Below are positions 28,231 through 35,839 of a stretch of 64,000 nucleotides of DNA, piece after piece. The number at the start of each line of letters is the position of its first letter. Within the stretch, counting starts at the first letter, position 1. The DNA lies in assembly GCA_963798985.1 (NCBI GenBank), contig CAWCVL010000007.1:310001-374000 (forward strand), read 5' to 3'. A program made the position numbers and the translations under genes. Below the pieces are notes generated by a model that had not been told where the DNA came from, ran no database searches, and saw only the letters and a list, made by a program, of their open reading frames with translations. This DNA comes from JACCTU01 sp963798985. Its GTDB lineage: Bacteria > Actinomycetota > Thermoleophilia > Gaiellales > Gaiellaceae.

Positions 28231-28947
28231 TCAGTTCTCGCAGCCGTAGCCGTCGTGGTTCCCGTCGAACCGGTGCGGGTCCGGCGAGAGTACGCGGAAG
28301 TTGCGGTGGGGGATATCTGCGCAGTCGAGATCAGGCGGGGGCGGCGGCATGCAGACGGTGGGATACGACGTATCGCAATTGCCCGCTTTCGGCGGCGGCT
28401 GTCTGACCGCGCCACTCTGACCGGTTTCGATTGCTTTGGTTGGGTCGAGGACTGTCGTCGGGCACGCTCCCCACAGCCCTCGTTTCGCCGCTTGCGCCTG
28501 TCGCGCCGCCGCCATTAGCGCCGCCGCGTAACGCCCTCTTGCTCCCCGATAGAAGTACGGCGCAGCGGCGCCGCGCCGCACGAGTTCGACGTTGATGTTC
28601 GAGGACCGGTGGATGTAGCGAAGGCCCCGTCCGTACCGGTCGACTCGATCCAGGCTTGGATCGACCTCCAACCTCAGCCGGCTCCCGATAGGGGCAAGAT
28701 CGAGCAGCGTCTTTCGCGCCGCCCGGGAGTAACACTCACCCGTGCCCGTCTCGGGTGTATCGATCTGCAACAGCCGAACCCTGGTGCCGTCTCTCAACGT
28801 GAGTGTGTCGCCGTCGTAGACGGATGCGACGACACCGGCCGTGGGCGGTGCCGAAACGCCGGGTGCAGCCTGTGCGTCGACCTGGCTCACCGCTGCTCCA
28901 AAGGCAGCCGCACCAGTGATTAGTAGAGCCGCGACGCGGCGTTTCAT
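28231..28947 (-). CDS. Secreted thermonuclease-like protein with Excalibur domain
   Basis: 238 residues. Signal peptide (MKRRVAALLITGAAAFGAAV to QVDAQA). Staphylococcal-nuclease (SNase) domain, residues ~38-160: SVYDGDTLTLRDGTRVRLLQ, IDTPETG, catalytic-type Arg/Glu around CYSRAARKTLL, VDRYGRGLRYIHRSSNINVE and AAKRGLWGAC. Pro-rich linker, then a calcium-binding Excalibur domain ending DPHRFDGNHDGYGCEN. It would degrade extracellular nucleic acid. It lies between the two tRNA-Val sequences; base composition looks lower in G+C than neighbours, consistent with acquired DNA. Confidence 0.88.
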   Translation of the reverse strand: MKRRVAALLITGAAAFGAAVSQVDAQAAPGVSAPPTAGVVASVYDGDTLTLRDGTRVRLLQIDTPETGTGECYSRAARKTLLDLAPIGSRLRLEVDPSLDRVDRYGRGLRYIHRSSNINVELVRRGAAAPYFYRGARGRYAAALMAAARQAQAAKRGLWGACPTTVLDPTKAIETGQSGAVRQPPPKAGNCDTSYPTVCMPPPPPDLDCADIPHRNFRVLSPDPHRFDGNHDGYGCEN

Positions 28948-29205
28948 TCGATCGTCTCCTTATTCGTTCTGACTGGCCCCGACAGCGTTCCAGCTACGCA
29001 TCGACTCCATCTGGACCCAATCGGGTCATCTTGTTTCCGCAGCAGAGCGCAATGCGCGAGGATCGACGACCGGGACTCTCGCTGACAGTTGCCGAGCACG
29101 ATCACGTCCACGGCCACGCGAGCACGCTCGCCGAATCCTGGGCGCAGCCAAACAGGCTCGTTCCGCAGCCAACACACGCGGATGTCGATACGATTTCCCC
29201 TCCCA

Positions 29206-29278
29206 GGGCGGTTAGCTCAGTTGGGAGAGCACCAGCTCGACAAGCTGGGGGTCACTGGTTCGAGCCCAGTACCGCCCA
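29206..29278 (+). tRNA. tRNA-Val (anticodon GAC)
   Basis: 73 nt fold as a cloverleaf: acceptor GGGCGGT/ACCGCCC, D-arm GCTC-AGTTGGGA-GAGC, anticodon stem CCAGC/GCTGG with loop TCGACAA, variable GGGTC, T-arm ACTGG-TTCGAGC-CCAGT, discriminator A; CCA is not encoded. The loop gives anticodon GAC, with C rather than the near-universal T at position 33. The region 28948-29205 upstream shows no convincing gene. Confidence 0.88.
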
Positions 29279-29285
29279 TCACAGG

Positions 29286-29308
29286 AACCCGCTGCTAACG
29301 GCGGGTTT
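29286..29308 (+). terminator. Rho-independent terminator after tRNA-Val
   Basis: Stem AACCCGC/GCGGGTT with an 8-nt loop and a short T-run, 8 nt past the tRNA 3' end. Confidence 0.7.
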
Positions 29309-29352
29309 CTGCGTGAAGAGGGCGTGCGCCGCGCGAGGCGCGTGCCAACAGA

Positions 29353-29481
29353 ATGCCAACGCTCGCGCATGATCCGATTAGCGCGTCGTTGGCGGAGATC
29401 GGTGAGGAAGCCGACAACGACGCGGCGCGTGTTGGGGCCTTGAGTAGCCAGATGGCCGTCCTTCAGCGGTGTGACGCTTAA
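29353..29481 (+). CDS. Possible 42-aa ORF downstream of tRNA-Val
   Basis: ATG 29353 to TAA 29479-29481 encodes a balanced acidic peptide (MPTLAHDPISASLAEIGEEA ...). No clear ribosome site and no recognisable family. It could be a remnant of a tRNA-integrated element or chance. The remaining 29309-29547 holds only the protease promoter region. Confidence 0.2.
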   Translation: MPTLAHDPISASLAEIGEEADNDAARVGALSSQMAVLQRCDA

Positions 29482-29547
29482 GCGCGCGTGGTGCGCGCTC
29501 CGGGACGTATGGTGCCCTGGCACCGGGATCGAAGAGAGGGGAAGTCC

Positions 29548-30363
29548 ATGGCACGAAAGGCAATGCTCGTCACGATTGCGCTGGCGACGTGTGTGGCAGG
29601 TCTCGTCGCAACCACTCCGGGCTTGGCCATCACCGGCGGTGAGATAGACACCGTGCACAAGAACGTGGGGCTTGTGCGCTTCACAACGTCGGTGGGCAGG
29701 TTTCGCTGCTCCGGCACGCTGATTTCCCAGACAGTGGTGCTCACCGCTGGCCACTGCACTGAGGGCCCGGCGACCAATGTCTATGTGTCCTTCGACGACG
29801 CGCTGCAGCTCGACCCGCTGCAGCCGGGCATTACTCCAGCCGAGAGGGCCTCGCGCGCGGCGCACTACATCACGGGCACGGCCCATCCCGATCCCGGATG
29901 GACCGGCAAGCTGTCGATCTCCAAGCAGCACGACCAGGGCGTCGTCGTTCTCGACGCGCCCGCCCTATCGAAGTGGCCGGGGATAACGCCCGCTCCGCTT
30001 CCACCGGTCGGCTACCTGGATCGCAACCAGGGCGAGTTGAAGAACGAGACGTTCACGCTCTCGGGCTACGGCATCGACATCGGCGACAAGAAGGCACAGG
30101 TAGTGGTCGGCGAGCGGCGCATGACCACGTCTTATCTGAAGAACGTCCAGAGCGAGGTCGCCGTCTTCCAGATCAACGACCAGGACTCGAAGGCCGGCGG
30201 CGGGTCATGTTTCGGCGATTCCGGCGGACCGGTTTTCGTCAACGGTTACGTCCTCGGGGATGCGTCGTACGTGAACTCCTTCTCGTGCAACGCGACCGGC
30301 GGCTATCAACGCACCGACACGGCGTATTCGCGCTCTTTCCTCAACAGGTTCCTGAACCCATAG
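29548..30363 (+). CDS. Secreted trypsin-like serine protease (S1 family)
   Basis: 271 residues. Signal peptide MARKAMLVTIALATCVAGLV with cleavage near PGLA, mature start ITGGEID (trypsin-like IxGG activation end). Catalytic triad visible: His in LTAGHC, Asp in DQGVVVLD, Ser in GSCFGDSGGPVF. Cys pairs flank His and Ser. ATG 29548 follows GAGAGGGGAAG. Monocistronic, with a hairpin 28 bp after the stop. Exported protease of unknown substrate. Confidence 0.9.
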   Translation: MARKAMLVTIALATCVAGLVATTPGLAITGGEIDTVHKNVGLVRFTTSVGRFRCSGTLISQTVVLTAGHCTEGPATNVYVSFDDALQLDPLQPGITPAERASRAAHYITGTAHPDPGWTGKLSISKQHDQGVVVLDAPALSKWPGITPAPLPPVGYLDRNQGELKNETFTLSGYGIDIGDKKAQVVVGERRMTTSYLKNVQSEVAVFQINDQDSKAGGGSCFGDSGGPVFVNGYVLGDASYVNSFSCNATGGYQRTDTAYSRSFLNRFLNP

Positions 30364-30390
30364 CTGGGCTCTGAAGCCGGACAGCGGAAA

Positions 30391-30409
30391 GCCCCCGGTC
30401 TCCGGGGGC
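30391..30409 (+). terminator. GC-rich hairpin after the protease gene
   Basis: Perfect GCCCCCGG/CCGGGGGC arms with a TCT loop, 28 bp after the protease stop, without a T-run. The rest of 30364-30676 (313 bp) has no supported gene; it also holds one copy of the 55-bp repeat. Confidence 0.6.
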
Positions 30410-30580
30410 GCTGTCCGCACACGCAGTACAACCCAGTCGCAAGATCAAGACCCCTCGGCCAAGGGGTCGACTCACGTGCTGTCGTTCGACTTTCGTACTC
30501 GCAGACAACTCCGGGGTGCGCGCGCTGGTCGCACCTTCGCCGCAGACGGGTGACCCTGGACGTTCGCGGCCACAGCGGCG

Positions 30581-30635
30581 CCCAGTTGACGCGCAACCGC
30601 CAAACAGCGGATAGGTCCACGCTGAACGAGCGCTA
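30581..30635 (+). repeat. 55-bp direct repeat, copy A
   Basis: About 44 of 55 bases match copy B at 33683-33737 without gaps, including runs GCGCAACCGC and GTCCACGCTGAAC. Copy A lies in the intergenic region between the protease and the K+ channel. The two copies bracket the channel/Hcp/methyltransferase block. Confidence 0.65.
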
Positions 30636-30676
30636 GTGTCGGCGTGTTCCCGGTGTCCGCCGGAGGCGACCGCCGG

Positions 30677-31276
30677 TTACTTCGGCGTGTCGCGAACGTT
30701 CAGCGCGGCTTCGATCCGCTCGAGGCGATCGTCGATCCTCTGCAGCTGCTCCGCAGTCGGCTCGGAGTCGCGCCCGACACGCTGCTGCTGCTGTTGGCGT
30801 GAGCGTTCGACGAATGAGCTCGTGATCGACGCGGTGATCACCGTGACGAAGCCGATTCCCAGCAGCATCACGAGCACTGCAACGATCCGGCCGCCCGCAG
30901 TCTCGGGGACGTTGTCGCCGTAGCCGACGGTCGTAACGGTCTGGGCGGCCCACCAGAGACCGCTGCCGAGCGACGGGAAGTCCTCGCGGTCGATGATGGT
31001 CATCAGCAGGCCGGCGGCGACCGTGATCGTCGTCGTGACAACGGCGATGATGATTGCGGCCCCTCGCGGGCTAGCGGCACGTGCCAGCTCACGGTCGAGC
31101 CAGCGCTCGCTCCTCGTCTCCGGTGGCATCCAATCGAGTTCGCGCCCGTCGTGGCGGGTCCTGCGGAGCGTTCGAGCGAGGGCTTTCGCAAACCGCCGCC
31201 GGACATCGGCGTCCGGAGCCCGTCGCCCGCGCTCTCCGAACAGAGGCGGCGCGGCGACGCTGGAGTTGCCGCGCAC
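30677..31276 (-). CDS. Two-transmembrane potassium channel
   Basis: Up to 199 residues. Two hydrophobic helices (AAIIIAVVTTTITVAAGLLM and IVAVLVMLLGIGFVTVITAS) flank a pore loop with selectivity filter TVGYGD (WWAAQTVTTVGYGDNVPETA). The C-terminal tail is a Gln-rich and coiled-coil segment (QLQRIDDRLERIEAAL), suitable for tetramerisation. Start uncertain: 31276 gives a 50-residue basic N-terminus; ATG 31129 is an alternative. Ligand-binding (RCK) domain absent. Confidence 0.88.
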   Translation of the reverse strand: MRGNSSVAAPPLFGERGRRAPDADVRRRFAKALARTLRRTRHDGRELDWMPPETRSERWLDRELARAASPRGAAIIIAVVTTTITVAAGLLMTIIDREDFPSLGSGLWWAAQTVTTVGYGDNVPETAGGRIVAVLVMLLGIGFVTVITASITSSFVERSRQQQQQRVGRDSEPTAEQLQRIDDRLERIEAALNVRDTPK

Positions 31277-31377
31277 CGACGAGCGGGACAGCTAGCAGCG
31301 GGTCCTCGTCGCGCCAGGGTTTCCCGCCGCACGCAGCTCGGGTACGATCGGCCCGAGCAGGTCCAGGAGGAGACGCG

Positions 31378-31863
31378 ATGGCCGCGGTCGACTACTTCAT
31401 CAAGTTCGACGGCATCAAGGGCGAGAGCACCGATGCCAAGCACAAGGATGAGATCGACGTCGAGTCGTGGAGCTGGGGCGAGACCCACCCCGGTGCCGGC
31501 CCGTCGGGTGGCGGCGGGGGAGCCGGCAAGGTCTCGATGCAGGACTTCCACTTCGTGATGGGCCTGAACAGGGCGAGCATCGGTCTGATGAAGGCCTGCG
31601 CCACGGGGCAGCACATCAAGACGGCCACGCTCTCGGCCCGCAAAGCCGGCAAGGGCCAGCAGGAATACCTGACGTTCAAGTTTCAGGACGTCCTCGTCAG
31701 CTCGTTCCAGACGAGCGGATCCGAGGACGCGTTCGTCCCGACCGATTCGGTGTCGTTCAACTTCGCGAAGATCGAGGTCGAGTACAAGCCGCAGAAGGCC
31801 GACGGCTCCTTGGGGACGGCCGTCCAGTTCAGGTACGACCTGAAGACGAACAAGACCTTCTAG
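31378..31863 (+). CDS. hcp: Hcp family protein (type VI secretion tube-like), orphan
   Basis: 161 residues of the Hcp1/DUF796 family: start MAAVDYFIKFDGIKGESTDA, VESWSWGETHPG, central DFHFVMGLNRASIGLMKACA, TFKFQDVLVSSFQTSG and the end VQFRYDLKTNKTF. In proteobacteria Hcp hexamers form the inner tube of T6SS; no other T6SS or phage-tail gene is in the window. ATG 31378 follows AGGAGGAGACG. Stand-alone Hcp homologues occur in Actinobacteria with unknown role. The neighbouring methyltransferase is 24 bp downstream on the same strand. Confidence 0.85.
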   Translation: MAAVDYFIKFDGIKGESTDAKHKDEIDVESWSWGETHPGAGPSGGGGGAGKVSMQDFHFVMGLNRASIGLMKACATGQHIKTATLSARKAGKGQQEYLTFKFQDVLVSSFQTSGSEDAFVPTDSVSFNFAKIEVEYKPQKADGSLGTAVQFRYDLKTNKTF

Positions 31864-31887
31864 CGCGACTCGACCGGGCGCCCAGCC

Positions 31888-33384
31888 GTGGAGCCAGTCC
31901 GCGCCGTACCCCCGCCCGGGCGCCCCGACCCCCCGCGTGTGGAGAGCGCGCAGGCAGCGGTCGAGCTCGCGCGGCTGCTACGGGTCGCGGGCTACGAGTC
32001 GCACCGAATCCAGGAGCGGCTCGCGACCGGCGACCAGCTTCTCGCGCGTTCGCCCGAGTTGCCGTCCTACCTGCGTCGCCTCGGCGATGCGGACGAGCTG
32101 GCCGTGCTGCTGCGACTCTTCCTGCTCGGCGTTCCCGTCACACAGGTGCGCCTCGATGAGCTCGTGGGCGCGCAGCTGCAGGCTCGCCTCTCGGGCGCCG
32201 GGCTGCTCGTCCAGGACGCCGAGGTCGTCCACGGGGCGGCGCGCATCGTCCCTCACGACGAGCTGCTGATCGCGTCCGATCATGCAGGCGCGGCCGAGGC
32301 GCACGCCGATCACGTGCCGGGCGTGCACCGCCCGTCCGTCGCTCTTGCCCACTTGACCGTTCGCGGCGAGGGCGAGCGTGCTCTCGACCTTTGCACTGGT
32401 AACGGGATCCAGGCAATCCTGCTCGCCGCGCACGCCGAGCACGTGGTCGCGACGGACGTGAACGTGAGGGCGCTCGCCTACGCGGCGTTCAACGCAGCGC
32501 TCAACGGCGCCGGCAACGTCGAGACGCGGCCCGGCAACTTCTTCGAGCCGGTCGAGGGCGAACGATTCGACCTCGTCGTTGCCAACCCGCCCTACGTCGT
32601 CTCGCCCGAGAGCGCGTATCTGTTCCGGGACGGCGGCATGATCGGCGACGCCGTTTCGGAACACGTCGTGCGGGCCACACAGGCCGCGCTCGCGCCTGGC
32701 GCGTTCGCCTCCGTCCTCATCGCCTGGGCGCTGGATCCGGACGACCCTGCTGAGCGCCCGCGGAACTGGCTGGAGGGCTCGGGCTGTGACGCGTTTCTGC
32801 TCCACACTTCGACGGACGACCCGATCGAGACCGCGACGGTGTGGAATCGCGATCTCCTCGACCGGCCCGAGGCCTACGCCGATGCGCTCGATCGTTGGCT
32901 CGCGTACTACCGCGAACTCGGGATCGAGCACCTCGGCTATGCGTGCCTGGTCTTGCGCAAGCGCAGTGACGGCAGTGACGGCTGGTTGGAGGCGCAGCCG
33001 CTGCCCCAAGCGGCGCTTCGCCCAGCGGGGCGGCACGTGAGGAAGCTCTTCGAGACGCACGACAGGCTTTCCAGGCTCGACTCGGACAGTGCGCTCCTCG
33101 ACCGGCGACTGCAGGTCGTCGACGACGCCGTCGTGACCCAGGACACGCGTTTCGCGAGGGGCCGCTGGACTGCGGAGAACCTGACCCTCCGGCTCGAGAA
33201 CGGGTTGCCGTTCTCCGCGGAGCTCGATCCACCGACGGCGCGATTGATCCGCGAGCTCGACGGCTCGAGAACGCTTCGCGAGGCGCTCGCAGCGGCCGTT
33301 GACGACGACGCCGCACGGGCGACGGGTCTTGCTCTCGCTCGCCGGATGCTCGAGATCGGCTTCCTCGAGTTCAGCGACCTCTGA
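31888..33384 (+). CDS. SAM-dependent methyltransferase (PrmC/HemK-like core)
   Basis: 498 residues. SAM motif ALDLCTGNGIQAILLAAHAE, acidic ATDVNVRALAYAAFNAALNG and catalytic NPPY in DLVVANPPYVVSPE place it with N5-glutamine/adenine-type methyltransferases. It has a long extra N-terminal helical part (~150 residues) and a C-terminal winged-helix-like extension. GTG 31888, 24 bp after hcp, so likely co-transcribed. Substrate unknown. Confidence 0.85.
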   Translation: MEPVRAVPPPGRPDPPRVESAQAAVELARLLRVAGYESHRIQERLATGDQLLARSPELPSYLRRLGDADELAVLLRLFLLGVPVTQVRLDELVGAQLQARLSGAGLLVQDAEVVHGAARIVPHDELLIASDHAGAAEAHADHVPGVHRPSVALAHLTVRGEGERALDLCTGNGIQAILLAAHAEHVVATDVNVRALAYAAFNAALNGAGNVETRPGNFFEPVEGERFDLVVANPPYVVSPESAYLFRDGGMIGDAVSEHVVRATQAALAPGAFASVLIAWALDPDDPAERPRNWLEGSGCDAFLLHTSTDDPIETATVWNRDLLDRPEAYADALDRWLAYYRELGIEHLGYACLVLRKRSDGSDGWLEAQPLPQAALRPAGRHVRKLFETHDRLSRLDSDSALLDRRLQVVDDAVVTQDTRFARGRWTAENLTLRLENGLPFSAELDPPTARLIRELDGSRTLREALAAAVDDDAARATGLALARRMLEIGFLEFSDL

Positions 33385-33399
33385 AGCCAACGCCGCCGT

Positions 33400-33648
33400 T
33401 TACTCGGCGCCGGTCCTGAGGACGCGCTGCCCGACGGACGGGTCGTAGTAGGAACCATCGGCCCTGACGTCGATGAACGTCTCTGACGTGCCGACGAGCG
33501 CGCCCGTCTCATGTGGCCAGAACGGCACCGAGCTGTCGCCCTGAAGCCCATCGTCGCTGCTGACGGCGGCCGCGGGGCTGACCACGATCGCGAGCCCCAT
33601 CGACGCGACCGCGCCGACGATCTTCGTCCTGTTGCTGCGCTTCTGCAT
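33400..33648 (-). CDS. Small exported protein (82 aa)
   Basis: Signal peptide MQKRSNRTKIVGAVASMGLA with a likely cleavage after SPAAA, then a ~50-residue mature part with no Cys. GGAGGAAATCTC precedes ATG 33648, a near-ideal ribosome site. Copy B of the 55-bp repeat lies 35-89 bp upstream and may include its promoter. No recognised family. Confidence 0.7.
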   Translation of the reverse strand: MQKRSNRTKIVGAVASMGLAIVVSPAAAVSSDDGLQGDSSVPFWPHETGALVGTSETFIDVRADGSYYDPSVGQRVLRTGAE

Positions 33649-33682
33649 GAGATTTCCTCCGAGTTCGGTTGTGGTGCTTTCG

Positions 33683-33737
33683 ACCAGTAGAAGCGCAACC
33701 GCTTAAGGCCGGATAAGTCCACGCTGAACAGGCGCTA
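33683..33737 (+). repeat. 55-bp direct repeat, copy B
   Basis: Same orientation as copy A at 30581-30635, about 80% identical. It lies in the upstream region of the small exported protein at 33400-33648. Confidence 0.65.
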
Positions 33738-33799
33738 AATGCAAAGGCCGGTCGGGGCTCTTGCGGTCCGAGTTGACTCTGAGCACGCGACCTGGGACA

Positions 33800-34099
33800 G
33801 TGACGCGCGTGTGCTGTCTCTTCCTCACCGCGTTCGGGCTGGGGCCGCGCATCGCGTTGCTCCTCTGGTGGATCTTCGGAGACCGCGTTGATGCGGCCTT
33901 CGACTCCTGGCTCTGGCCGCTCCTGGGGCTGTTGCTGCTTCCGTGGACGACGCTCTTCTACCTGCTGATGTGGTCAGTCGTCGGCGGCGTCTCGGGCGCA
34001 GAATGGCTGTTCGTCGCGCTCGGTGTGGTGCTGGACCTCGCCTCGTACAGCTCGAGGTACGCGAAGTCCCAGTACGACGCCCGGTACCCGACGGCCTAG
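33800..34099 (+). CDS. Small integral membrane protein (99 aa)
   Basis: Two to three hydrophobic segments: LFLTAFGLGPRIALLLWWIF, WPLLGLLLLPWTTLFYLLMW and a C-terminal amphipathic GVVLDLASYSSRYAKSQYD. GTG 33800 preferred over TTG 33761 because it removes a polar leader. Similar short proteins are annotated only as hypothetical membrane proteins. Confidence 0.65.
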   Translation: MTRVCCLFLTAFGLGPRIALLLWWIFGDRVDAAFDSWLWPLLGLLLLPWTTLFYLLMWSVVGGVSGAEWLFVALGVVLDLASYSSRYAKSQYDARYPTA

Positions 34100-34197
34100 T
34101 AGCGCCGCACGGGCAAGCACGATCGGCGGGGCTTATCCCCCCATCTCGTCAGGAGGCCTGAATACGCTTGTGGGCGGAGTCAATCGAGAGGGGGACC

Positions 34198-34710
34198 ATG
34201 CGAAAGCTGCCGATCATCCTGTCCACCACTGCGCTCGTCGTCGCCGTGCTCGGCGCAACACCCGTCGGGGAGGCGGCGTTGAATGCCTTGCCGCGCAACT
34301 CGGTCGGGCCGCTGCAGTTGAAGGCCAACGCCGTGACGAGCGTGAAGGTGAAGAACGGCTCGCTCCTTCGGGGCGATTTCCGGGCCGGTCAGATCCCGGC
34401 CGGGCCGGCTGGGCCTACAGGTCCCGCCGGGGCGCAGGGCGCTCCCGGCACGAGCGGCCTCCAGTCCGTGTTCACGACGAGCGCAGTCAACTCCACGACG
34501 ACGCGCGTCCTGACCGCGAGCTGTCCGAGCGGCAAGACGGCGCTCGGGGGCGGGGTGGCCGTGACACCGGCGACTGCGGCCGAGGTGGCGATCACCGCGA
34601 GCTACCTCGCAAACGCGACGACGTGGACCGCGTCGGCGCGGGAGGTCAACGTGCAGGCGACGAGCTGGGGCCTGAACGTCGTCGTGATCTGCGCGCTCGT
34701 GGCGCCGTAA
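34198..34710 (+). CDS. Exported collagen-like protein
   Basis: 170 residues. Signal/anchor MRKLPIILSTTALVVAVLGA, then an N-terminal linker LPRNSVGPLQLKANAVTSVK VKNGSL, a short Gly-X-Y stretch (AGPAGPTGPAGAQGAPGTSG, residues ~63-82), and a globular beta-rich end with a conserved Cys pair (TASCPSGKTALGGGVAV ... VVVICALV). Such NSVGP-linker/collagen proteins are abundant in Thermoleophilia. ATG 34198 follows GAGAGGGGGACC. Role on the cell surface is inferred. Confidence 0.75.
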   Translation: MRKLPIILSTTALVVAVLGATPVGEAALNALPRNSVGPLQLKANAVTSVKVKNGSLLRGDFRAGQIPAGPAGPTGPAGAQGAPGTSGLQSVFTTSAVNSTTTRVLTASCPSGKTALGGGVAVTPATAAEVAITASYLANATTWTASAREVNVQATSWGLNVVVICALVAP

Positions 34711-34717
34711 CCCGGCC

Positions 34718-34828
34718 CTAGCCGCGCTCGTCCTCGTCCCACGCCGGGCGCTCCCCGGCGCGGCGGCGCGCGAGGTCGCGCGCCTGCTCGACGAAGCGCT
34801 TCGTGTCGACCTCGTAGGTCTCCTCCAT
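34718..34828 (-). CDS. Possible 36-aa acidic/basic peptide
   Basis: ATG 34828 to TAG 34718 encodes MEETYEVDTKRFVEQARDLA then RRRAGERPAWDEDERG. It is helical and highly charged. No clear ribosome site; it converges on the collagen-like gene. Could be a real microprotein or chance. Confidence 0.3.
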   Translation of the reverse strand: MEETYEVDTKRFVEQARDLARRRAGERPAWDEDERG

Positions 34829-34880
34829 GAAGTGGCCGGGCGGTTTTCCGGGCGCTCGTCGCTTTCGTCGTGCTCCACGT

Positions 34881-34912
34881 CAAGACAGGACCCCGACGGG
34901 GGTCCTGTCTTG
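34881..34912. terminator. Perfect 14-bp inverted repeat
   Basis: Arms CAAGACAGGACCCC and GGGGTCCTGTCTTG with a GACG loop. It starts 170 bp after the collagen-like stop and 16 bp before the VOC start. It fits a bidirectional terminator, though its position just before GTG 34928 also allows a regulatory hairpin. Confidence 0.55.
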
Positions 34913-34927
34913 CGGCATGCTGACGGG

Positions 34928-35800
34928 GTGAGTCAACTCGATTCCCAGGAGCCGACCGCCACGCAGATCCCTGCCGACACGCGACTCGGTGCGGTTCACC
35001 TGACCGTCGCCGACCTCGACCGCTCGGTTGACTACTACGAGCGCGACATCGGTCTCGCCGTTCGCGAGCGCGAGGACGGGCGCGCGGCGCTCGGGACGGG
35101 CGGGGAGGACCTGCTCGTGCTCGTCGAGGAGCCGGGCGCGAAGCCCGCCGACGGCTTCTCCGGGCTGTACCACTTTGCGCTGCTCGTGCCCGACCGCGCC
35201 GATCTCGCGCGCTGGCTCACGCACGCAGCGCGAGACCGGGTGCAGCTCGTCGGAGTGTCCGACCACTTCGTGAGCGAGGCGCTCTACCTTCGCGACCCCG
35301 ACCACCACGGGATCGAGATCTACGCCGACCGCCCACGCGAGCTCTGGGAGGGGCAGGTGTGGCAGCGCATGACGTCGCTGCCGCTCGACACCGATGACCT
35401 CGTCTCCGTGTTGGACGACCCGGCGAGCGCGTCGTTCGAGGGGTTGGCGACGGGCACGGTCATGGGCCACTTGCACCTGCGAGTCTCGGAGATCGCGCCG
35501 ACCGTCGCGTTCTACGGCGACGCTCTGGGCTTCGGCTTGATGGCGCAGCTCGGCGCGCACGCGGCGTTTCTCAGCGCGGGCGGCTACCACCATCACATCG
35601 GCGCGAACACCTGGGAGAGCGCGGGGGCCGGGCAGGCGCCGAGCGGCTACTCGTCGCTCCGCCACGCGACGGTCGTTCTCCCGAGCGTGGAGAGCCGCGA
35701 CGCGCTCGTCGAGCGGGCAGGCGGGGCGGTGGACGAGGTCGACGGCTCGCCGGTGATTCGCGACCCGAGCGGCAACCGGCTCGTACTCGCGACTGCCTGA
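34928..35800 (+). CDS. Two-domain VOC protein, catechol-2,3-dioxygenase type
   Basis: 290 residues with two vicinal-oxygen-chelate modules. Module 1: LGAVHLTVADLDRSVDYYER, then FALLVPDRADLARWL and YLRDPDHHGIEIYADRP. Module 2: MGHLHLRVSEIAPTVAFYGD, GGYHHHIGANTWES and VIRDPSGNRLVLATA. Metal ligands are likely His in HLHLRV, His in YHHHIG and a C-terminal acid. Related to CatE/YfiE ring-cleavage enzymes. GTG 34928. Substrate unknown; no aromatic degradation genes nearby. Confidence 0.82.
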   Translation: MSQLDSQEPTATQIPADTRLGAVHLTVADLDRSVDYYERDIGLAVREREDGRAALGTGGEDLLVLVEEPGAKPADGFSGLYHFALLVPDRADLARWLTHAARDRVQLVGVSDHFVSEALYLRDPDHHGIEIYADRPRELWEGQVWQRMTSLPLDTDDLVSVLDDPASASFEGLATGTVMGHLHLRVSEIAPTVAFYGDALGFGLMAQLGAHAAFLSAGGYHHHIGANTWESAGAGQAPSGYSSLRHATVVLPSVESRDALVERAGGAVDEVDGSPVIRDPSGNRLVLATA

Positions 35801-35839
35801 GCCATCAAGCGGGAGGCGCCTCCGGCCGATGAGGGGACC

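Noticed and set aside
28944..29177. 77-aa minus-strand ORF upstream of the nuclease
   Set aside because: No ribosome site, composition unlike coding sequence, and it covers the likely nuclease promoter.
29212..29931. Minus-strand protein across tRNA-Val and the protease start
   Set aside because: It is the antisense of a tRNA and of a convincing secreted protease; a familiar artefact of tRNA complements.
31378..33384. A type VI secretion locus
   Set aside because: Only an Hcp homologue is present; none of the sheath, baseplate, spike or ATPase genes are seen.
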